Origin: Punctularia strigosozonata HHB-11173 SS5
Lineage: Eukaryota > Basidiomycota > Agaricomycetes > Corticiales > Punctulariaceae
Length of the DNA stretch: 64,000 nt
Direction: 5' to 3'
Assembly: GCF_000264995.1 (NCBI RefSeq)
Contig: NW_006767447.1
Span: 220,861 to 284,860 of the forward strand
The notes beneath the pieces are model-generated. The model did no database searches. It worked only from the letters and a program-made list of their open reading frames with translations, and was not told where the DNA came from. The translations under genes were made by a program, and so were the position numbers. Numbering within the stretch: position 1 is the first letter of the stretch; every line of letters begins with the position of its first letter. Below are positions 34,409-45,162 of the stretch, piece by piece.

Positions 34409-35275
34409 TTAAGCGAGCATGGCAGCAACGGCAGCGCCGAGGACGGCGGCGGCACCGAATTGCGCAACGTTGGTCGGGGCGGCTGCCGAGCTGCTGGTGG
34501 TGGGCGCAGCGGCGCTGGAGGACGTGCCGGCAGCAGCCGAAGAACCGGGGGTGGAAGCCTTCGAGGTGCTGTTACACGTCGTCTCAGAACAAGTTTGCAC
34601 AATATAAAAGAGCGAAAGACGTACGCGGCGCTTGAGGGGGCAGTCGAAGTCGAGTGCGCCGAGGTCGCGGCGGCGGTGGTGGTCACTGCCGAAGAAGTTG
34701 CGGCGGGTGTCGATACGGTGGTCGAAACCGCAGAGGACGTACCGGCTGCCGAGCCAGAGGTGGACGAGCCAGAGGCAGCAGTCGACGAACCGGCAACGCT
34801 GGACGAGAGCGAGTTTTTGCCAATGCACGAGCTATCGGCTGCGAGACGTCATAGAAACGAGCGTGAGAAGATGGAGCTGCGGAGGCATTGACACGGGCGT
34901 GCTTACAAGAGCCCTGAACGGTGAACTGACCGGACTGCGCGAGGGCACCGGTCGAGTCGCGGAGGGTCAGGCCGAGGGAAGTGCCTGCGTACGGGCGTCA
35001 GGAGAGGCACGAAAGAGGACATAAGACGGATGCTCACCGGCCGCGATATCGACTGTCCAGGTGAGCGAGGTACCGGTCTGTTCACCGAGATCCTCAAGAG
35101 CGGCGGCGCTGGGCTGTCCGCCGGGGAGGACGCTCAGGAAGTAGGGGGGAGCTCCACCCTGCCAGCTGAGGAGGACGGGCTGGCACTGCACCGCCGACGT
35201 CGGGGTGTTGATCATGAACGTCTGGGCGAGGGCACCAGACGCGAGAACCGCGAGAGTCAAAAACGAGGAGAACAT
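34409..35275 (-). CDS. Kre9/Knh1-like GPI-anchored Ser/Thr-rich protein (array member 4)
   Basis: Member of the Ser-Thr-rich GPI-anchored membrane protein family (Kre9/Knh1 type, Pfam PF10342). The start MFSSFLTLAVLASGALAQ is a signal peptide. The ordered domain reads TFMINTPTSAVQCQPVLLSW, GGAPPYFLSVLPGGQPSAAA, GTSLTWTVDIAAG, then across an intron (donor 35037) TSLGLTLRDSTGALAQSGQF and a DSSCIGKN cysteine segment. A Ser/Thr/Ala tract follows, then after a last intron SKASTPGSSAAAG and the anchor tail FGAAAVLGAAVAAMLA, TAA at 34409. Four exons, all joints in phase. Probable role is in the cell wall or at the membrane surface; relatives are linked to beta-glucan assembly. Confidence 0.85.
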
Positions 35276-35361
35276 CGTCGGAGAAGGGGGGAGCGCGGGG
35301 AGCGAGTGCGAGGGGGGATCAGCAAGCAAAGGCTTGAAAATTGAACCCGAACCTTGTGCGC

Positions 35362-35368
35362 TTTATAT
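35362..35368 (-). promoter_or_regulatory. TATA box
   Basis: atataaa on the minus strand, about 88 bases upstream of the Kre9-like gene ATG. Confidence 0.55.
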
Positions 35369-35747
35369 GCCGGCTCGGCGGAGCCCGGCCGCCCTGTCAG
35401 AAGTCGCGCGGTCGTTCGATGTTTCTGATGCCGACTCGTTCTCGATTGGCTTCATCACTGTCGCTAACAATGAGCACACGCGTACATTCACATTCATCCT
35501 TGAAGCCAACTGCGCCGACGCTGTCCGCAACGACCGAGGCACTGTGTCTCCCGTCGCCGAGGACGGTGTTCCAACAATATCGACTTCCCGCGCGCACCCC
35601 GCAGGCCATGTGCTGACCGGGCCTAGTGCGTCATTGATCGGGCTGACTTGCGTAACGCGTTATACAACACGGTCCCCGAGATAATATCCACATCGAACAG
35701 CCCAGAAGAATACAGAATGCATATACACGCACTAGGCCTCAAGCTCG
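35369..35747. other. Intergenic
   Basis: 379 bases between the Kre9-like gene and the EEP gene; no gene supported. Confidence 0.45.
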
Positions 35748-36852
35748 CTATAGCACACTCACCGTCGTCAGCAGCCCAAAGTGGTCGCTCACGTAGTCTG
35801 TCGGCCCAGGCCCCCAACGCACGCCCTCGCCGATCCGCGTCGGCTCGTCCACGTTGAATCCCACGTTCTTCGTGAAGAATATCCTGAGCGGGAACGTTGC
35901 ATCAGCTCTTCCTGTTAGCACGCCAAGCGATGTCGCTCGACTTGAACGTACCTATCTAACCGCCCAGGCGGAAACCGGCCCCTACATTGTATATCATCAG
36001 CAAGAGAACGCGTTTCAGGTGAGGTATGTATAAATACTCGCCGTGGCTGATAGCCCCAGGTGTGCCCCGACTTATCACCCCGCTTCCCGTTCCAGGCGTC
36101 CTGCAGGCCCGCGTCCTCGGCCAACGACTCGTCCTCCCGTCGAATGACGTTCATGTCGCCGCACACGATCCCGCCGGCCAAGTTCCCTTCCTGAAGCGCG
36201 CGCGATATCAAGCTCATCTGGATAGGACGCATTTCGAAGCCCTCCGGCAACGACTGCGCACCGCGGGTCAGGGTGGCGGTCTCTTGGCACAATGTCCGAA
36301 GGGAAAGCTCACTTCAAGATGCGTGTTCGCGATGCGCATGGTCGACCGTCGCCACCCCTCGCTCGTCGGAACGCTCATCAGCACGTCGACGAACAGCGCC
36401 GTCCTCCCCATCCTCGTCTCCTGGAACTCCAAGCTGTATGCCCTCTGCACCGGTATCGTCCTCGCCACGAGCGTCACCTGCCCGTAATAGATCGGGAACA
36501 TGTTCGGTCCCTCCGGCACGAGCACGAAATGGTTCCGGATCCAGTCGTCCTCCATGATCACCGAGAACGCGCCTTCGTGCACCTCCTGCAGCAAGATGCA
36601 GCACGGCTCCGGCGCCCCGCCGTCCGCGCACTTGAAGACGCCGTTACGGAGGTGAGCGAGCGCGGCCGCGAGGCGGGGCTTCGTCCCCTGCTGCATGAAG
36701 TCGATATTCCAGGTGACGACCTTGATCCAGGACGGGAACGGCTCCTGGAATTTATCCTTGCGCGAAGTCGAGATCCACTTTTTCTTGCTGCTTGACCATC
36801 GGCATCCCCGTATTTCCAGCAGCACGTCTGCGGGCCTTCCTGTTGTACTCAT
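35748..36852 (-). CDS. Endonuclease/exonuclease/phosphatase family protein, TDP2-like
   Basis: EEP-superfamily metal-dependent phosphodiesterase. Start MSTTGRPADVLLEIRGC. The motif order fits TDP2 (tyrosyl-DNA phosphodiesterase 2) and relatives: VVTWNIDFM, ILLQEVHEGAF (catalytic Glu), YGQVTLVAR, RIANTHLE, GGIVCGDMNVI (Asp/Asn), DKSGHTWGYQP, RLDRIFFTKNVGF and PTDYVSDHFGLLT (catalytic Asp-His). TDP2 removes 5'-tyrosyl adducts left by topoisomerase II; whether this protein does so is inferred. Two splice oddities occur: only a 32-nt gap (36281-36312) restores frame after THLE, and the YQPR joint needs a GC-AG intron (GCGAGT donor). Confidence 0.75.
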
Positions 36853-37455
36853 AACGCTGACGTGTTGGTACTGTCGATAGGAAAGATGTAAGGTAGCGAT
36901 GTATATGAGACCGATTTGATGTCGCAGCCGTCGAGTGAGGGCAGAGTATCTGAGCGTCAAGTGGCGCGGAGGGGGGTCTCGATTATGTCGGGTGCTTAAG
37001 TACGCCCCCCTCGTGTATGTGCAGGATTAGAAACTCTGATCAATCGGTACCTCCGCACCATGAGCCGGAGAGAATCAATACACGAGGCAGCCAATGGGGT
37101 GACCGCATTACACCATCCCCGTGTCTTGTTATCGTATGAGAGGCCCACGTACATACATCAGCGAGACATCTCAAGACAATCTTCGTCAAAAGGCGTTTGA
37201 GTTGCGTTCCCGATCTGCCATAATTGCGCTTCCTTTATCTTTATCTTAAGATCTCTCATCCGCGCTCGTCGGAACTGTCCCAAATCTAGCACAGCATGAG
37301 GTCTCTTGGGTTTTTGAACGCCGCTCGATATCCTGGTGGATCCGTGTTTGCGCATCGACCGTCCACGCAGCAGATGATCCAGATAGAATAGCTCTAACGC
37401 GCGATCGATAACATGAAGGAGTAACTCAAGCTAGGAGGACACGCTCAAACCATGC
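36853..37455. other. Intergenic
   Basis: About 600 bases between two minus-strand genes. No recognisable gene. Confidence 0.5.
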
Positions 37456-38929
37456 CTACAGCTCCTCGTGCACCTTCTCATCAAAGGCCTCCTTCGCCTC
37501 CTCGGCCTTCTGCGCAGCGAACGCGGCAAGGACGTTGGCCTTGATTTTGATCTCATCGAGCTTCTTCGGCGCGAGCGTCTTCTTCTGCAAGATCGACGAC
37601 AGCCTAGACCAGCGATGCAAATCGCGATCAGTAACCCGGGCTCCACGAAACGCACGAAGCGCGGCTCACCGCTTGGACTCCTTCTGGACGTAGTCCTCCG
37701 TGCCGTTCACGACCTTCTCCATCACGCGCAGGTAGTGCTTGCTCGTCTCGCCGCCCGCCTTCGCGAGCGCGAGTGCTTCCTGGTAGATGCTACTCCGCGC
37801 GTCCGCGGCCGCGACGAAGAACTTGCTCGCGAGCGCGTCGAACTCGGGCAGGCGGCCGGCCTCCTCGTTGAGTCCACCGCCGACGGCACGCTTCTTGCCG
37901 CACTTCTCGTTCAGGAAGTCCACAAAGTCGGCTTCGGTGCGCCCGCCCTCGTACTCCTCGGGTTCCTTGTTGTCCTTCGAGAAGAACTTGAGAGTCGGGA
38001 AGGAGCCGATCTTGTATTTCTGGGCTAGGGGCTTGTTGGGCGCGGCGTCGGCGTCGACGTTGGCGACAACACACTGAACATAGCTGTAAGCCATCTGTGC
38101 CACGCTTGAGTGGTAGAATCAAACTCACGTCCTCATCAGCAAGGAAGTCAATGGCTGCCTTCTCAAACTCTGGCTTCATGCGCTTGCAGTGGCCGCACCA
38201 AGGCGCAGTGAACGCGACGAGTACGTTCTTGGTGGGGTCCTGCACACAAACGTAGGTCAACAGGCATTCTATGTGGTTTGGGCCTCCTTCCGCACCATAA
38301 CCAGATTATCGAAGGTGTGGGTGTCGAGAACAGTGTAAGCGGGAGGCGGGGGAGGCTTGATGTTGGACTTCACGCCCGACTTCGCCGTTACACTTGACAC
38401 CAAGATTCAGCTTGCTGAGGAAACAAGGGCGGAGTCGCGATACTCACTGTGCGACAAGGTTTTCCAAGTCACGTCCGCCTTCGTACTTCTCTGGCTCCCC
38501 GCCGTCCGCATTAAACCACTTCAGTGCTGCAGGGCCCTATGAGCCGCAGCATAGTGATAGGAAGGGAGTGATGCTCACTTGGGTAGCCCGTCACACCGTA
38601 CTTCTGACCAAGAGGCTTGCCCTCGCCGTCGGCATCAACCTTCGCGATGATCACTTTGTCCTTCGCATGTGCGTATGCATCCGCGAGCTGTTCGTATACG
38701 GGCGCGAGGTTCTTGCAGTGGCCACACCAGGGTGCAAAGCTAAGGCATTGCTAATGCATGAGTGTGTATGTCAATAAGTTGTCGACCTCCCGAAGACGCA
38801 CAATTCGACGAGCGCGGGCTTGCCCTTGCCAATGTATTCGTCAAAGTTGTCCGGGGTGAGCTCGATGACGTTGGAAGCGAGTACACCGCTCAGCAGCGCC
38901 GCACCGAACGCAAAGAAAGAGAGTCTCAT
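37456..38929 (-). CDS. Protein disulfide isomerase, two thioredoxin domains plus ERp29-type C-terminus
   Basis: ER oxidoreductase of the ERp38/PDI-D type. MRLSFFAFGAALLSGVLASN is a signal peptide. Domain 1 has FFAPWCGHCKNLAPVYEQL and GVTGYPTLKWF; domain 2 has AFTAPWCGHCKRMKPEFEKA and KIGSFPTLKFF. Each has a CGHC active site and a cis-Pro loop (YPT, FPT). The helical C-terminal domain (LASKFFVAAADARSSIYQEA, then VMEKVVNGTEDYVQKESKR) matches the ERp29 C domain. The protein ends KVHEEL, so HEEL is the likely ER-retrieval signal. About six exons. A TATA-like element lies about 48 bases upstream. Intact housekeeping gene. Confidence 0.9.
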
Positions 38930-38974
38930 GGCGGAAACTAGTGAAGGAGCTCAGTGCACCTCCGGTCCTCCGGA

Positions 38975-38982
38975 TTTATAAA
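38975..38982 (-). promoter_or_regulatory. TATA box
   Basis: tttataaa (palindromic), about 46-53 bases upstream of the PDI ATG at 38929. Confidence 0.5.
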
Positions 38983-39248
38983 CACTGCGGTGAGCAGTGG
39001 CGACGTGGAAGGGGCACAGCGTGTGGAGAAGTCGTGGGAACGCGTTCTATGTCTCTTCCCCTCGTTCCCCTCGGCCTCGGCATCGCTCGCACCGGCGTTC
39101 GCACAACTCGAATCTCAGTATGAGCAAGCTGGATGGGTTTACTTAGTCTCTGGCTGCGCGGTATAACCTGCAAGGGCCGCTGGATGGGTTTGTTCGACGA
39201 TGTTTGGCGTCGTTAAAAGCGCGCTTCGAATTCGGTTCGTCGTAGAGG

Positions 39249-39946
39249 ATGGCCCCCATTGGCGTGCTATACGCACTGGCATAGTACCCTCTCATCCACC
39301 TGGTGCGCTATCGTGTCATTGCATAAGATCGCTACGTATTCATTCAATATGGAACCATCGCAGCTCCAAGCCGTCGCAGCGTATAGCGGCATTGAGGTGA
39401 CGGTGCCCGAGTTCGAGTACGAGAGGGACAAACACGCCCTACGTCTCGAGGTACAGCGCTGCCCTCGTGTTCGCACGTTGGTTACCTCCTTTCATCCATT
39501 TTCCGTCACCAGCCCTGGTTCCTAGCGAATTTTCCCTTAGGCAAAATCCGGGTGTTCGAGGCTGCCGATGGCTTCACTCTCTACGAGGTCATTGCCGTTG
39601 CGCGTTCCAGTGAGCAGATCCTACCTCGTCTTTGCCTGCTCTATCTATAGATGCACCTCCTAGCGCATACCTACCTAGTGGCGAACGCATAACCCTTGCC
39701 GTCTCGTTAGCCCCATCAGCTTCGCTGTCCAGGTCCGTACCTTTCTGTTTTGACATCGAGAGACGATGCCAACGTGTTTATGTGGTGCTTCCATAGATTA
39801 TCCTCGACTCTCTGACCCGCGCCAAGTACTCGGACCTCATCCGCCACTTCGAGAGCATCGTCCGCCAGCCCCAGTTCGCGCCCATCTTCGGCGAGCCCAA
39901 TTTCACAGACAGGCCTTTGGCATACACTCCTCCCCAAGCCGTATAG
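39249..39946 (+). pseudogene. Decayed eEF1B-gamma (GST-like domain) copy
   Basis: Pieces of the N-terminal glutathione-transferase-like domain of translation elongation factor 1B gamma occur in order: MAPIGVLYALA, AVAAYSGIEVTVPEFEYERD, FLANFPLGKIRVFEAADGF and TLYEVIAVAR. Then come SGERITLA, AKYSDLIRHFESIVRQPQFA and PIFGEPNFTDRPLAYTPPQ, followed at once by a stop (39944-39946). The stretch that should separate IAVAR from GERITLA (about 70 residues) is missing. The frame changes several times, there is a TAG directly after GVLYALA, and the whole C-terminal EF1G domain is absent. A functional copy must lie elsewhere in the genome. Confidence 0.72.
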
Positions 39947-40312
39947 GCGGGCACGCGAACCAGGTTGTCCCAAAGCTACAGTGCTTGTCAGATCGAATTC
40001 GTGTTGTATGGTATGTGCTTCGCGTGTCGAATTCTCTACACCCGATGAATGAATCGATTGGATCGTTCAGTCGTGTGCTACTCGCCCTCGCGCGATACGA
40101 TGATGCTGAGGAACCCTAGCTGGCTTGCCTGCGACTTGACTGAGGGTTGTGTATTGCTCTAGAAACTTACATGTACGATCACATAAATTCTTGAGAGCCG
40201 GTAAACCTGATTTGGGGTTAGGGGTATCACCGACGTTGCTCAAATTATCGCAGTTGACTCAAAGATCTCATTGTGCTGACTGATTATCGTCTTTACTCAG
40301 CACCTTCTCCTT
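39947..40312. other. Intergenic
   Basis: About 365 bases upstream of the WD40 gene; no gene seen. Confidence 0.5.
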
Positions 40313-40320
40313 GTATATAT
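40313..40320 (+). promoter_or_regulatory. TATA-like box
   Basis: gtatatat about 52 bases upstream of the AAMP/Sqt1 ATG. Confidence 0.5.
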
Positions 40321-40371
40321 TCTGGTTCCGGTAGGCGGGGGTTTGCAAGACGAACTGAACTCTCTGGAGCT

Positions 40372-41796
40372 ATGTCTGCCCCGAACGATCACGAAGAACA
40401 GTACGACGGTGATGGTGAAGAAGCCTACATCGAAGGAGAGGAGATTCTGGCCGTGTACGACCTCCCCGAGGATGGCGACCACCCGATGGATGAGGACGAA
40501 GATGAGGCTGCAGACCAGCTCGGGGATCTCCCGGGATCAACATCTGGTGCTTTTGACGAGGCCAACTACGAGAACAACTCCATCCAGCAATTCACGGAGC
40601 ATGGGGCCTCCGTTTTCTGCGCTTCGGTACATCCAACCCAACCTCTCGCAGTGTCTGGCGGAGAAGACGAAGTTGGCTACATATGGGATATCACGACGGG
40701 TCAGGCGGTGGTTAAATTGACTGGTCACAGCGACAGCATTGTGGCCGTGGAGTGGAGTCACGATGGCGAGATGATTGCTACGGGCGGGATGGACGGCAAG
40801 ACGCGGATATGGCGGAGAGTAGGAGCCACCAAGGGTAAAGCTGCGGAGGACTGGAGTACGTGGGAGTTCCTAACCGAGCTGTATGGGCCCAATGAAGTTA
40901 CGGTATGGCGAGAATATTTTTGCTCGCGCTGCCGCTGATCGAAGGTGCAGTGGCTCAAATGGCATCCCAAGGGACATGTTCTTCTCGCGGGATCGCAAGA
41001 CCAGTTGGTTTGGATGTGGCAATGTGCGTCCTTAGTTCCCGCTGCCTGCAACCTTCGCTGAGGTTGCCCCAGTACCTTCCGGCCGTGTCATGCAGGTTTT
41101 TGGAGGTCATGCTGCCCCGGTATGTTGCGGCACATTCACACCAGACGGTAAACGCATCGTGACCGCCGACGAAGACGGGACCTTCATCATTTTTGACCCT
41201 CATAAAGAGTCACCGCTGTTCAAGCTCTCTCCGACCGATGCGCGGTTCGACCTTGACGGGATCACAGCCCTCGCGGTCAACCCCTCGAGCACGCTTGCGG
41301 TTGTAGGCGGTGCCGCTGGTGATGTGCGCATCATCAGTTTGAGCAAGGGCGAGATCGTCGGCAGCCTTCCTGGTCACAAGGCTGGCGAGAGCGTCGAGGC
41401 CATAACTTTCGTCGATATTGGGGTCGAGGGCGTCGATGTCGTCGTCACAGCTGGCACTGACTCAAAGGCGTACGTATGGGACGTCGTCACTATGCGCCTT
41501 CGGGCAACCTTGGAGCATGAAGATCCAATTACCAGGCTTATCACGCATCCGGCTCAACCGCATATCCTGGTGTCCGGCTCTGCCGATATGACCCTTCGAT
41601 CCTGGGATGCACGGTCGGGCACGTTATTAGCGGAGCATAAGGGTACGCCGCTGCGTTTGCTCTTGCATGCACGTCGTTGATTCTGTGGCTTCTAGGCCAT
41701 CGCGCTCCCGTCTTGGATGCCTCACTGGGAATGGAAGGCAAGGTTTTGGTCTCTGCCGGAGACGACGGCGCGTGCTTGGTCTTCACGACGCAGTGA
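40372..41796 (+). CDS. SQT1: WD40 ribosome-assembly chaperone, AAMP/Sqt1-like
   Basis: WD40 beta-propeller orthologous to human AAMP and yeast Sqt1, the chaperone that escorts ribosomal protein uL16 (Rpl10). The acidic N-terminus MSAPNDHEEQYDGDGEEAYI continues with DLPEDGDHPMDEDEDEA. Repeats follow: FTEHGASVFCASVHPTQP, GYIWDITTGQAV, LTGHSDSIVAVEWSHDG, RIWRR, then after an intron WLKWHPKGHVLLAGSQDQLV and WMWQ. Later repeats are MQVFGGHAAPVCCGTFTPDG, LPGHKAGESVEAITF, YVWDVVTMRLRATLEHEDPI, LRSWDARSG and HRAPVLDASLGMEGKVLVSA. It ends FTTQ with TGA at 41794. Four or five exons, all in frame. The acidic N-terminal extension is typical and binds basic clients. Confidence 0.88.
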
Positions 41797-42409
41797 CGGT
41801 CTCAGCAGCGACTTCTTGCCATCGGTGTACATATCCACCGACATTTATCGCTTTGTTCCCCATGATGATTTGTCTACATACAATCATAATGCTTGACACA
41901 ATGTAGCTCGCGAATGCGTTGCGCTGTACACGTGTCTGATACCGATTCACCGTCGGCAAGTACTGGAGGCAGCTAGATATTTAATGCAATACCCTGTAAC
42001 CCAGGCTCGCCACTAGTGCGAGGCCCTGGAGCCCGGCTGTTCCGGTATTTGGACCGCACCGGTTAATACTACCTACCTAACCACCCTGGCTTCCTTGGTT
42101 AGCCGTGATATGAGCGCGACTTGGGTGCAGTCCCGCTCCCTCGGCTTATGCGTTCCTACATATTCCTTTGAACACAAGTTACGCCTCACCCCATCTGTGC
42201 AAAAGGGAACAGGAAATATGGTGTTGCCGATGTATTCCATATTTCGGTATGGTGCAGCTCTGAACACGGAATCCGCATAGGAGCGAATACAACCTCAACA
42301 CCGTGAGTGATGGTTCTCCCGCGAAGTGCCGGGCTTCACTTGTCCTAGTTGCCGCTCGACCTGATTGCCGCAAGTGCTACCAGCACGTCATGTCTCATGC
42401 TTTGGGCCA
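41797..42409. other. Intergenic, convergent
   Basis: About 610 bases between convergent genes; no gene seen. Confidence 0.5.
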
Positions 42410-43440
42410 CTACGAATAAGTGATCAGGTGAATAGACACGAAAACGTCTAATGGATGGCATGCACGAACCCTGGTCATGCTGAAATTTTGGAGTCCCGTA
42501 GCTTTCTCCTTGTCCTTTGAAGCAATGCCATCAGGCCCCACTTTACCACGTCCAAAAACCATGGTAGAATTCTCCTGAAGTGTCATGAGTATTGATCGTC
42601 GCCAGTGCATGAAGTATGGGTGACCACACACCTCGAAGCCAAGATGCTGGTAGCGATCACGGGCTGATGGCCCGCTGGCATCCAACATGTGTATCTGGTC
42701 AGGAGCGAATGCAAACTGGTCTCGGATAAGCATGGAGAGATATCCTGTATATGGCAACATGTAGTAGGCTGGCATCATCTCGAGATTTGCAAAACGTGCC
42801 CTTTCCCTGGAAGTTCGGATCCGTCCAAGCTAGCTGGAGAAACCACGTTTGCTTGGGCGACTGTTTGATCCCCTTGGCTTTGAAGGCGTTCTTGGCCGCG
42901 TGCTCGGATGCGGGCTCATATTCGAGGGCGAGTCGCTGCACAAAAGGCATTTGGGAGAAGAACGACGTCAAGGCGATTAACTCCCGCACCTTGAATCCTT
43001 TCCATCCCCAGCCCGCGAGTGTAGGGAGCACTCCAGCGCGTATGAAGGTCGCAATCTTCCAAAGGTCTAAACGAGACCCCGGCTGTAGCCATAGCGTTCC
43101 CGCCACGATCTTCCAAGAGCCATCCTCCTTGGGCACGACAATGACTGTATTCCGATGTTTGCATAGGAAAGCGCCTTTGATGATGAAATGCAGGACACGG
43201 ATCAGGTTACGTCGATCCCTTGTGGATTCCGGGTTGGCCATGGGCTAGTTGGTGCGCCGTTTGAGTAACAAGTAGCCAGCGAAGGAGGACTTATGCTCTT
43301 ACAACATGAGCATCGGCGCAATAGTGGAACAGGGCGTTGTCCAAAAAGGCGCGCGTTGCAGTTTCGACTAGTTCGTCGAGCTGTTGGAGGGTAGCCAGTT
43401 GAAGTTGAGCTCCACCTGGAGCGTTGGTAGCGTCGGGCAT
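42410..43440 (-). CDS. GNAT-family acetyltransferase with a GC-AG intron
   Basis: Fungal GNAT-fold protein. Exon 1 (43303-43440) encodes MPDATNAPGGAQLQLATLQQ and TRAFLDNALFHYCADAHV. The intron 43245-43302 leads to PMANPESTRDRRNLIRVLHF, GAFLCKHRNTVIVVP and GSWKIVAGTLWLQPG. The acetyl-CoA region is TWFLQLAWTDPNFQGKGYLS, then MLIRDQFAFAPDQIHMLDAS and SARDRYQHLGFEV. The joint inside GKGYLS needs a GC donor: AAG G|gcacgt...acag|GA TAT. Intron 2 runs from about 42813 to about 42761. The last exon is read to TAG at 42410; its final 20 residues are uncertain. Substrate unknown. Confidence 0.72.
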
Positions 43441-43759
43441 CAAGACAACAGCGGCATGGACTGTGGCTCGTAGAGGCAGCCGTTCGCTGTGTATTTTATT
43501 GTATGGCTACGGCCCAGCTGCCGGTCGAGGGGCCCTCCGGCAGGAGGAGAAGCGAACAACGAGCATGGTACCTGAGTGGATTACTCTGGGTCCCGCAGCA
43601 CCCCATAATATCTGTCACAGCTTGATCACAGCGCAAGCTCCGAGCACATCCCAACGGAAGAAACCGTGTCCGTGTATGCTCCATTACCGGTGCGTCTCAA
43701 TTACATGGATGGGTATCATCAAATGCTGGTGGAAGCAAGAAGCATCAAGTATTAAATGA
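43441..43759. other. Intergenic
   Basis: About 320 bases upstream of the GNAT gene; no gene seen. Confidence 0.45.
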
Positions 43760-44431
43760 TTACTGTTCATTGGCCTTCTTGTCCAGGCAGATGCAGAACG
43801 CGGCAAGCAATGCGAAATTGACTGCACAGAACGATCACATCGGCAATGCATCCGAGAGCAGCGCAGGATACTCACCACCCGGTGCGACCGTCAGGATGAC
43901 AGCGGTTGACCCGCGTTGAAGAACTTGCCTGATACGGGCAACGGGTACGTCGTTATATGTGTTCTTGGCCTTGGCGGTCGAAAAAGCCGCCTTTGAGAAC
44001 GACCTTTTCATCGCGACCGGTGGTCGGGTTGTAGCTTGGTGCCAAAACTGAATGAGGACTTGACGGTGAAGATCGTCGCGTCTGAGGCCGGGCCCTTGCC
44101 GTGGAAGGTCGTGTAGATGTGGAAGTGCGACTTAAGCAACGTGAAGAGGCGGTTGCCGGCGGCGTCAGAAATCTCTGGAATGGGATCGATTAGCGTCGGC
44201 CTAGTTCAGACAACAATGGCGGTGAGATGTACCTTTGCGACCTTGGAGAGAGAACACCTTGCCGTCTACGTGGAAGACCTTCGCGCCGGTAGCGGCGTCC
44301 GTAATGTCGAAGTCATCGCCAGTGAAGGATAGCTTCTTCTCGCGAATCTTGAGCGCGACCTCGCTCCGATGCCGGCTGTACGTGGGGAACACTCCAACGG
44401 CGTGGGGTGCGGGTGCTAACGACATGGTCAT
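43760..44431 (-). pseudogene. Degraded LURP-one-related (LOR, tubby-like) gene
   Basis: Starts intact: MTMSLAPAPHAVGVFPTYSR, VALKIREKKLSFTGDDFDIT and DGKVFSLQGRK. After an intron comes NRLFTLLKSHFHIYTTFHGK and FTVKSSFSFG. Then the frame breaks: NPTTGRDEKVVLKGGFFDRQ is one frame on, KNTYNDVPVAR another, and TAVILTVAPG another. The final exon is clean: NFALLAAFCICLDKKANEQ, TAA at 43760-43762. Order and motifs match the LOR domain (single beta-barrel with central helix) of fungal and plant LURP1-like proteins. At least three small indels make this a pseudogene, unless base errors cluster here. Confidence 0.68.
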
Positions 44432-45162
44432 GCCTGAGAAATTGCAACCAGATATCAACCGTCAGGTAGCCTTACCCTTATGCACGCAATATCCGCCGCA
44501 TCGCGTTGTGTAAAGGCAGTCAGGAGATGGAGCATGATATCAGTATCTCCAGATGGTGCAGTGGCCCATAGTCCAACCACGGGATGACAGCAACAAGTCG
44601 ATGTACAGAACTGATGACATTTGCGTGCAAGCAGCAGACGGGGGCTGTACTCTACACAATCGAATATATCGCTCGTTTTTTGCGAAACTAAACTAAATAT
44701 TGGCAACTTAAAACTATGTGTCTCACACGCGGGTAATTCCCATAACGCAGAGATGCATGCAGTATAAGCGCCACGAGGTTTGCGATTCTACGAAGAATAA
44801 CCATGCCTTGGATAGCTGTAAAGATGACGATGTGGCAAGGGCGCGTATGGGTCGAATGCCGGTTCGTTGCCGCTGCGATAGGGTGCAAGGTCGATAGCCG
44901 TTCGCGTTCGACGGTTGCCTCGGGTGTTTCAAGACGCGATGTACTACCATCCGATTGGTGCGGGTTCTTGGTGAAACTTGCCCCGGGCGGGCGGCGTAAA
45001 TGCAACTTGAACAACGCGCGATCGAAAGAAAGCTACGGGCGCCGCAACAATTTATGGATCCTCCTGTTCGTCGACAGGTGTTGAGCTCTTCAGTACGCCG
45101 GGCTGTATGGGTCGGTATGGGAGTATTCGGCGTATGAAAGGGCGAGGCATCACACGGCGTCG
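44432..45162. other. Intergenic
   Basis: About 730 bases. Overlapping open frames on - (44688-45014, 44723-45166) have no recognisable content. Confidence 0.45.

Noticed and set aside
34393-35024. Overlapping + strand open frames in the Kre9-like gene
   Set aside because: Antisense shadows of a Ser/Ala-rich sequence; minus-strand splicing gives a full GPI-type protein.
36273-36795. + strand open frames across the EEP gene
   Set aside because: All conserved EEP motifs are on the minus strand.
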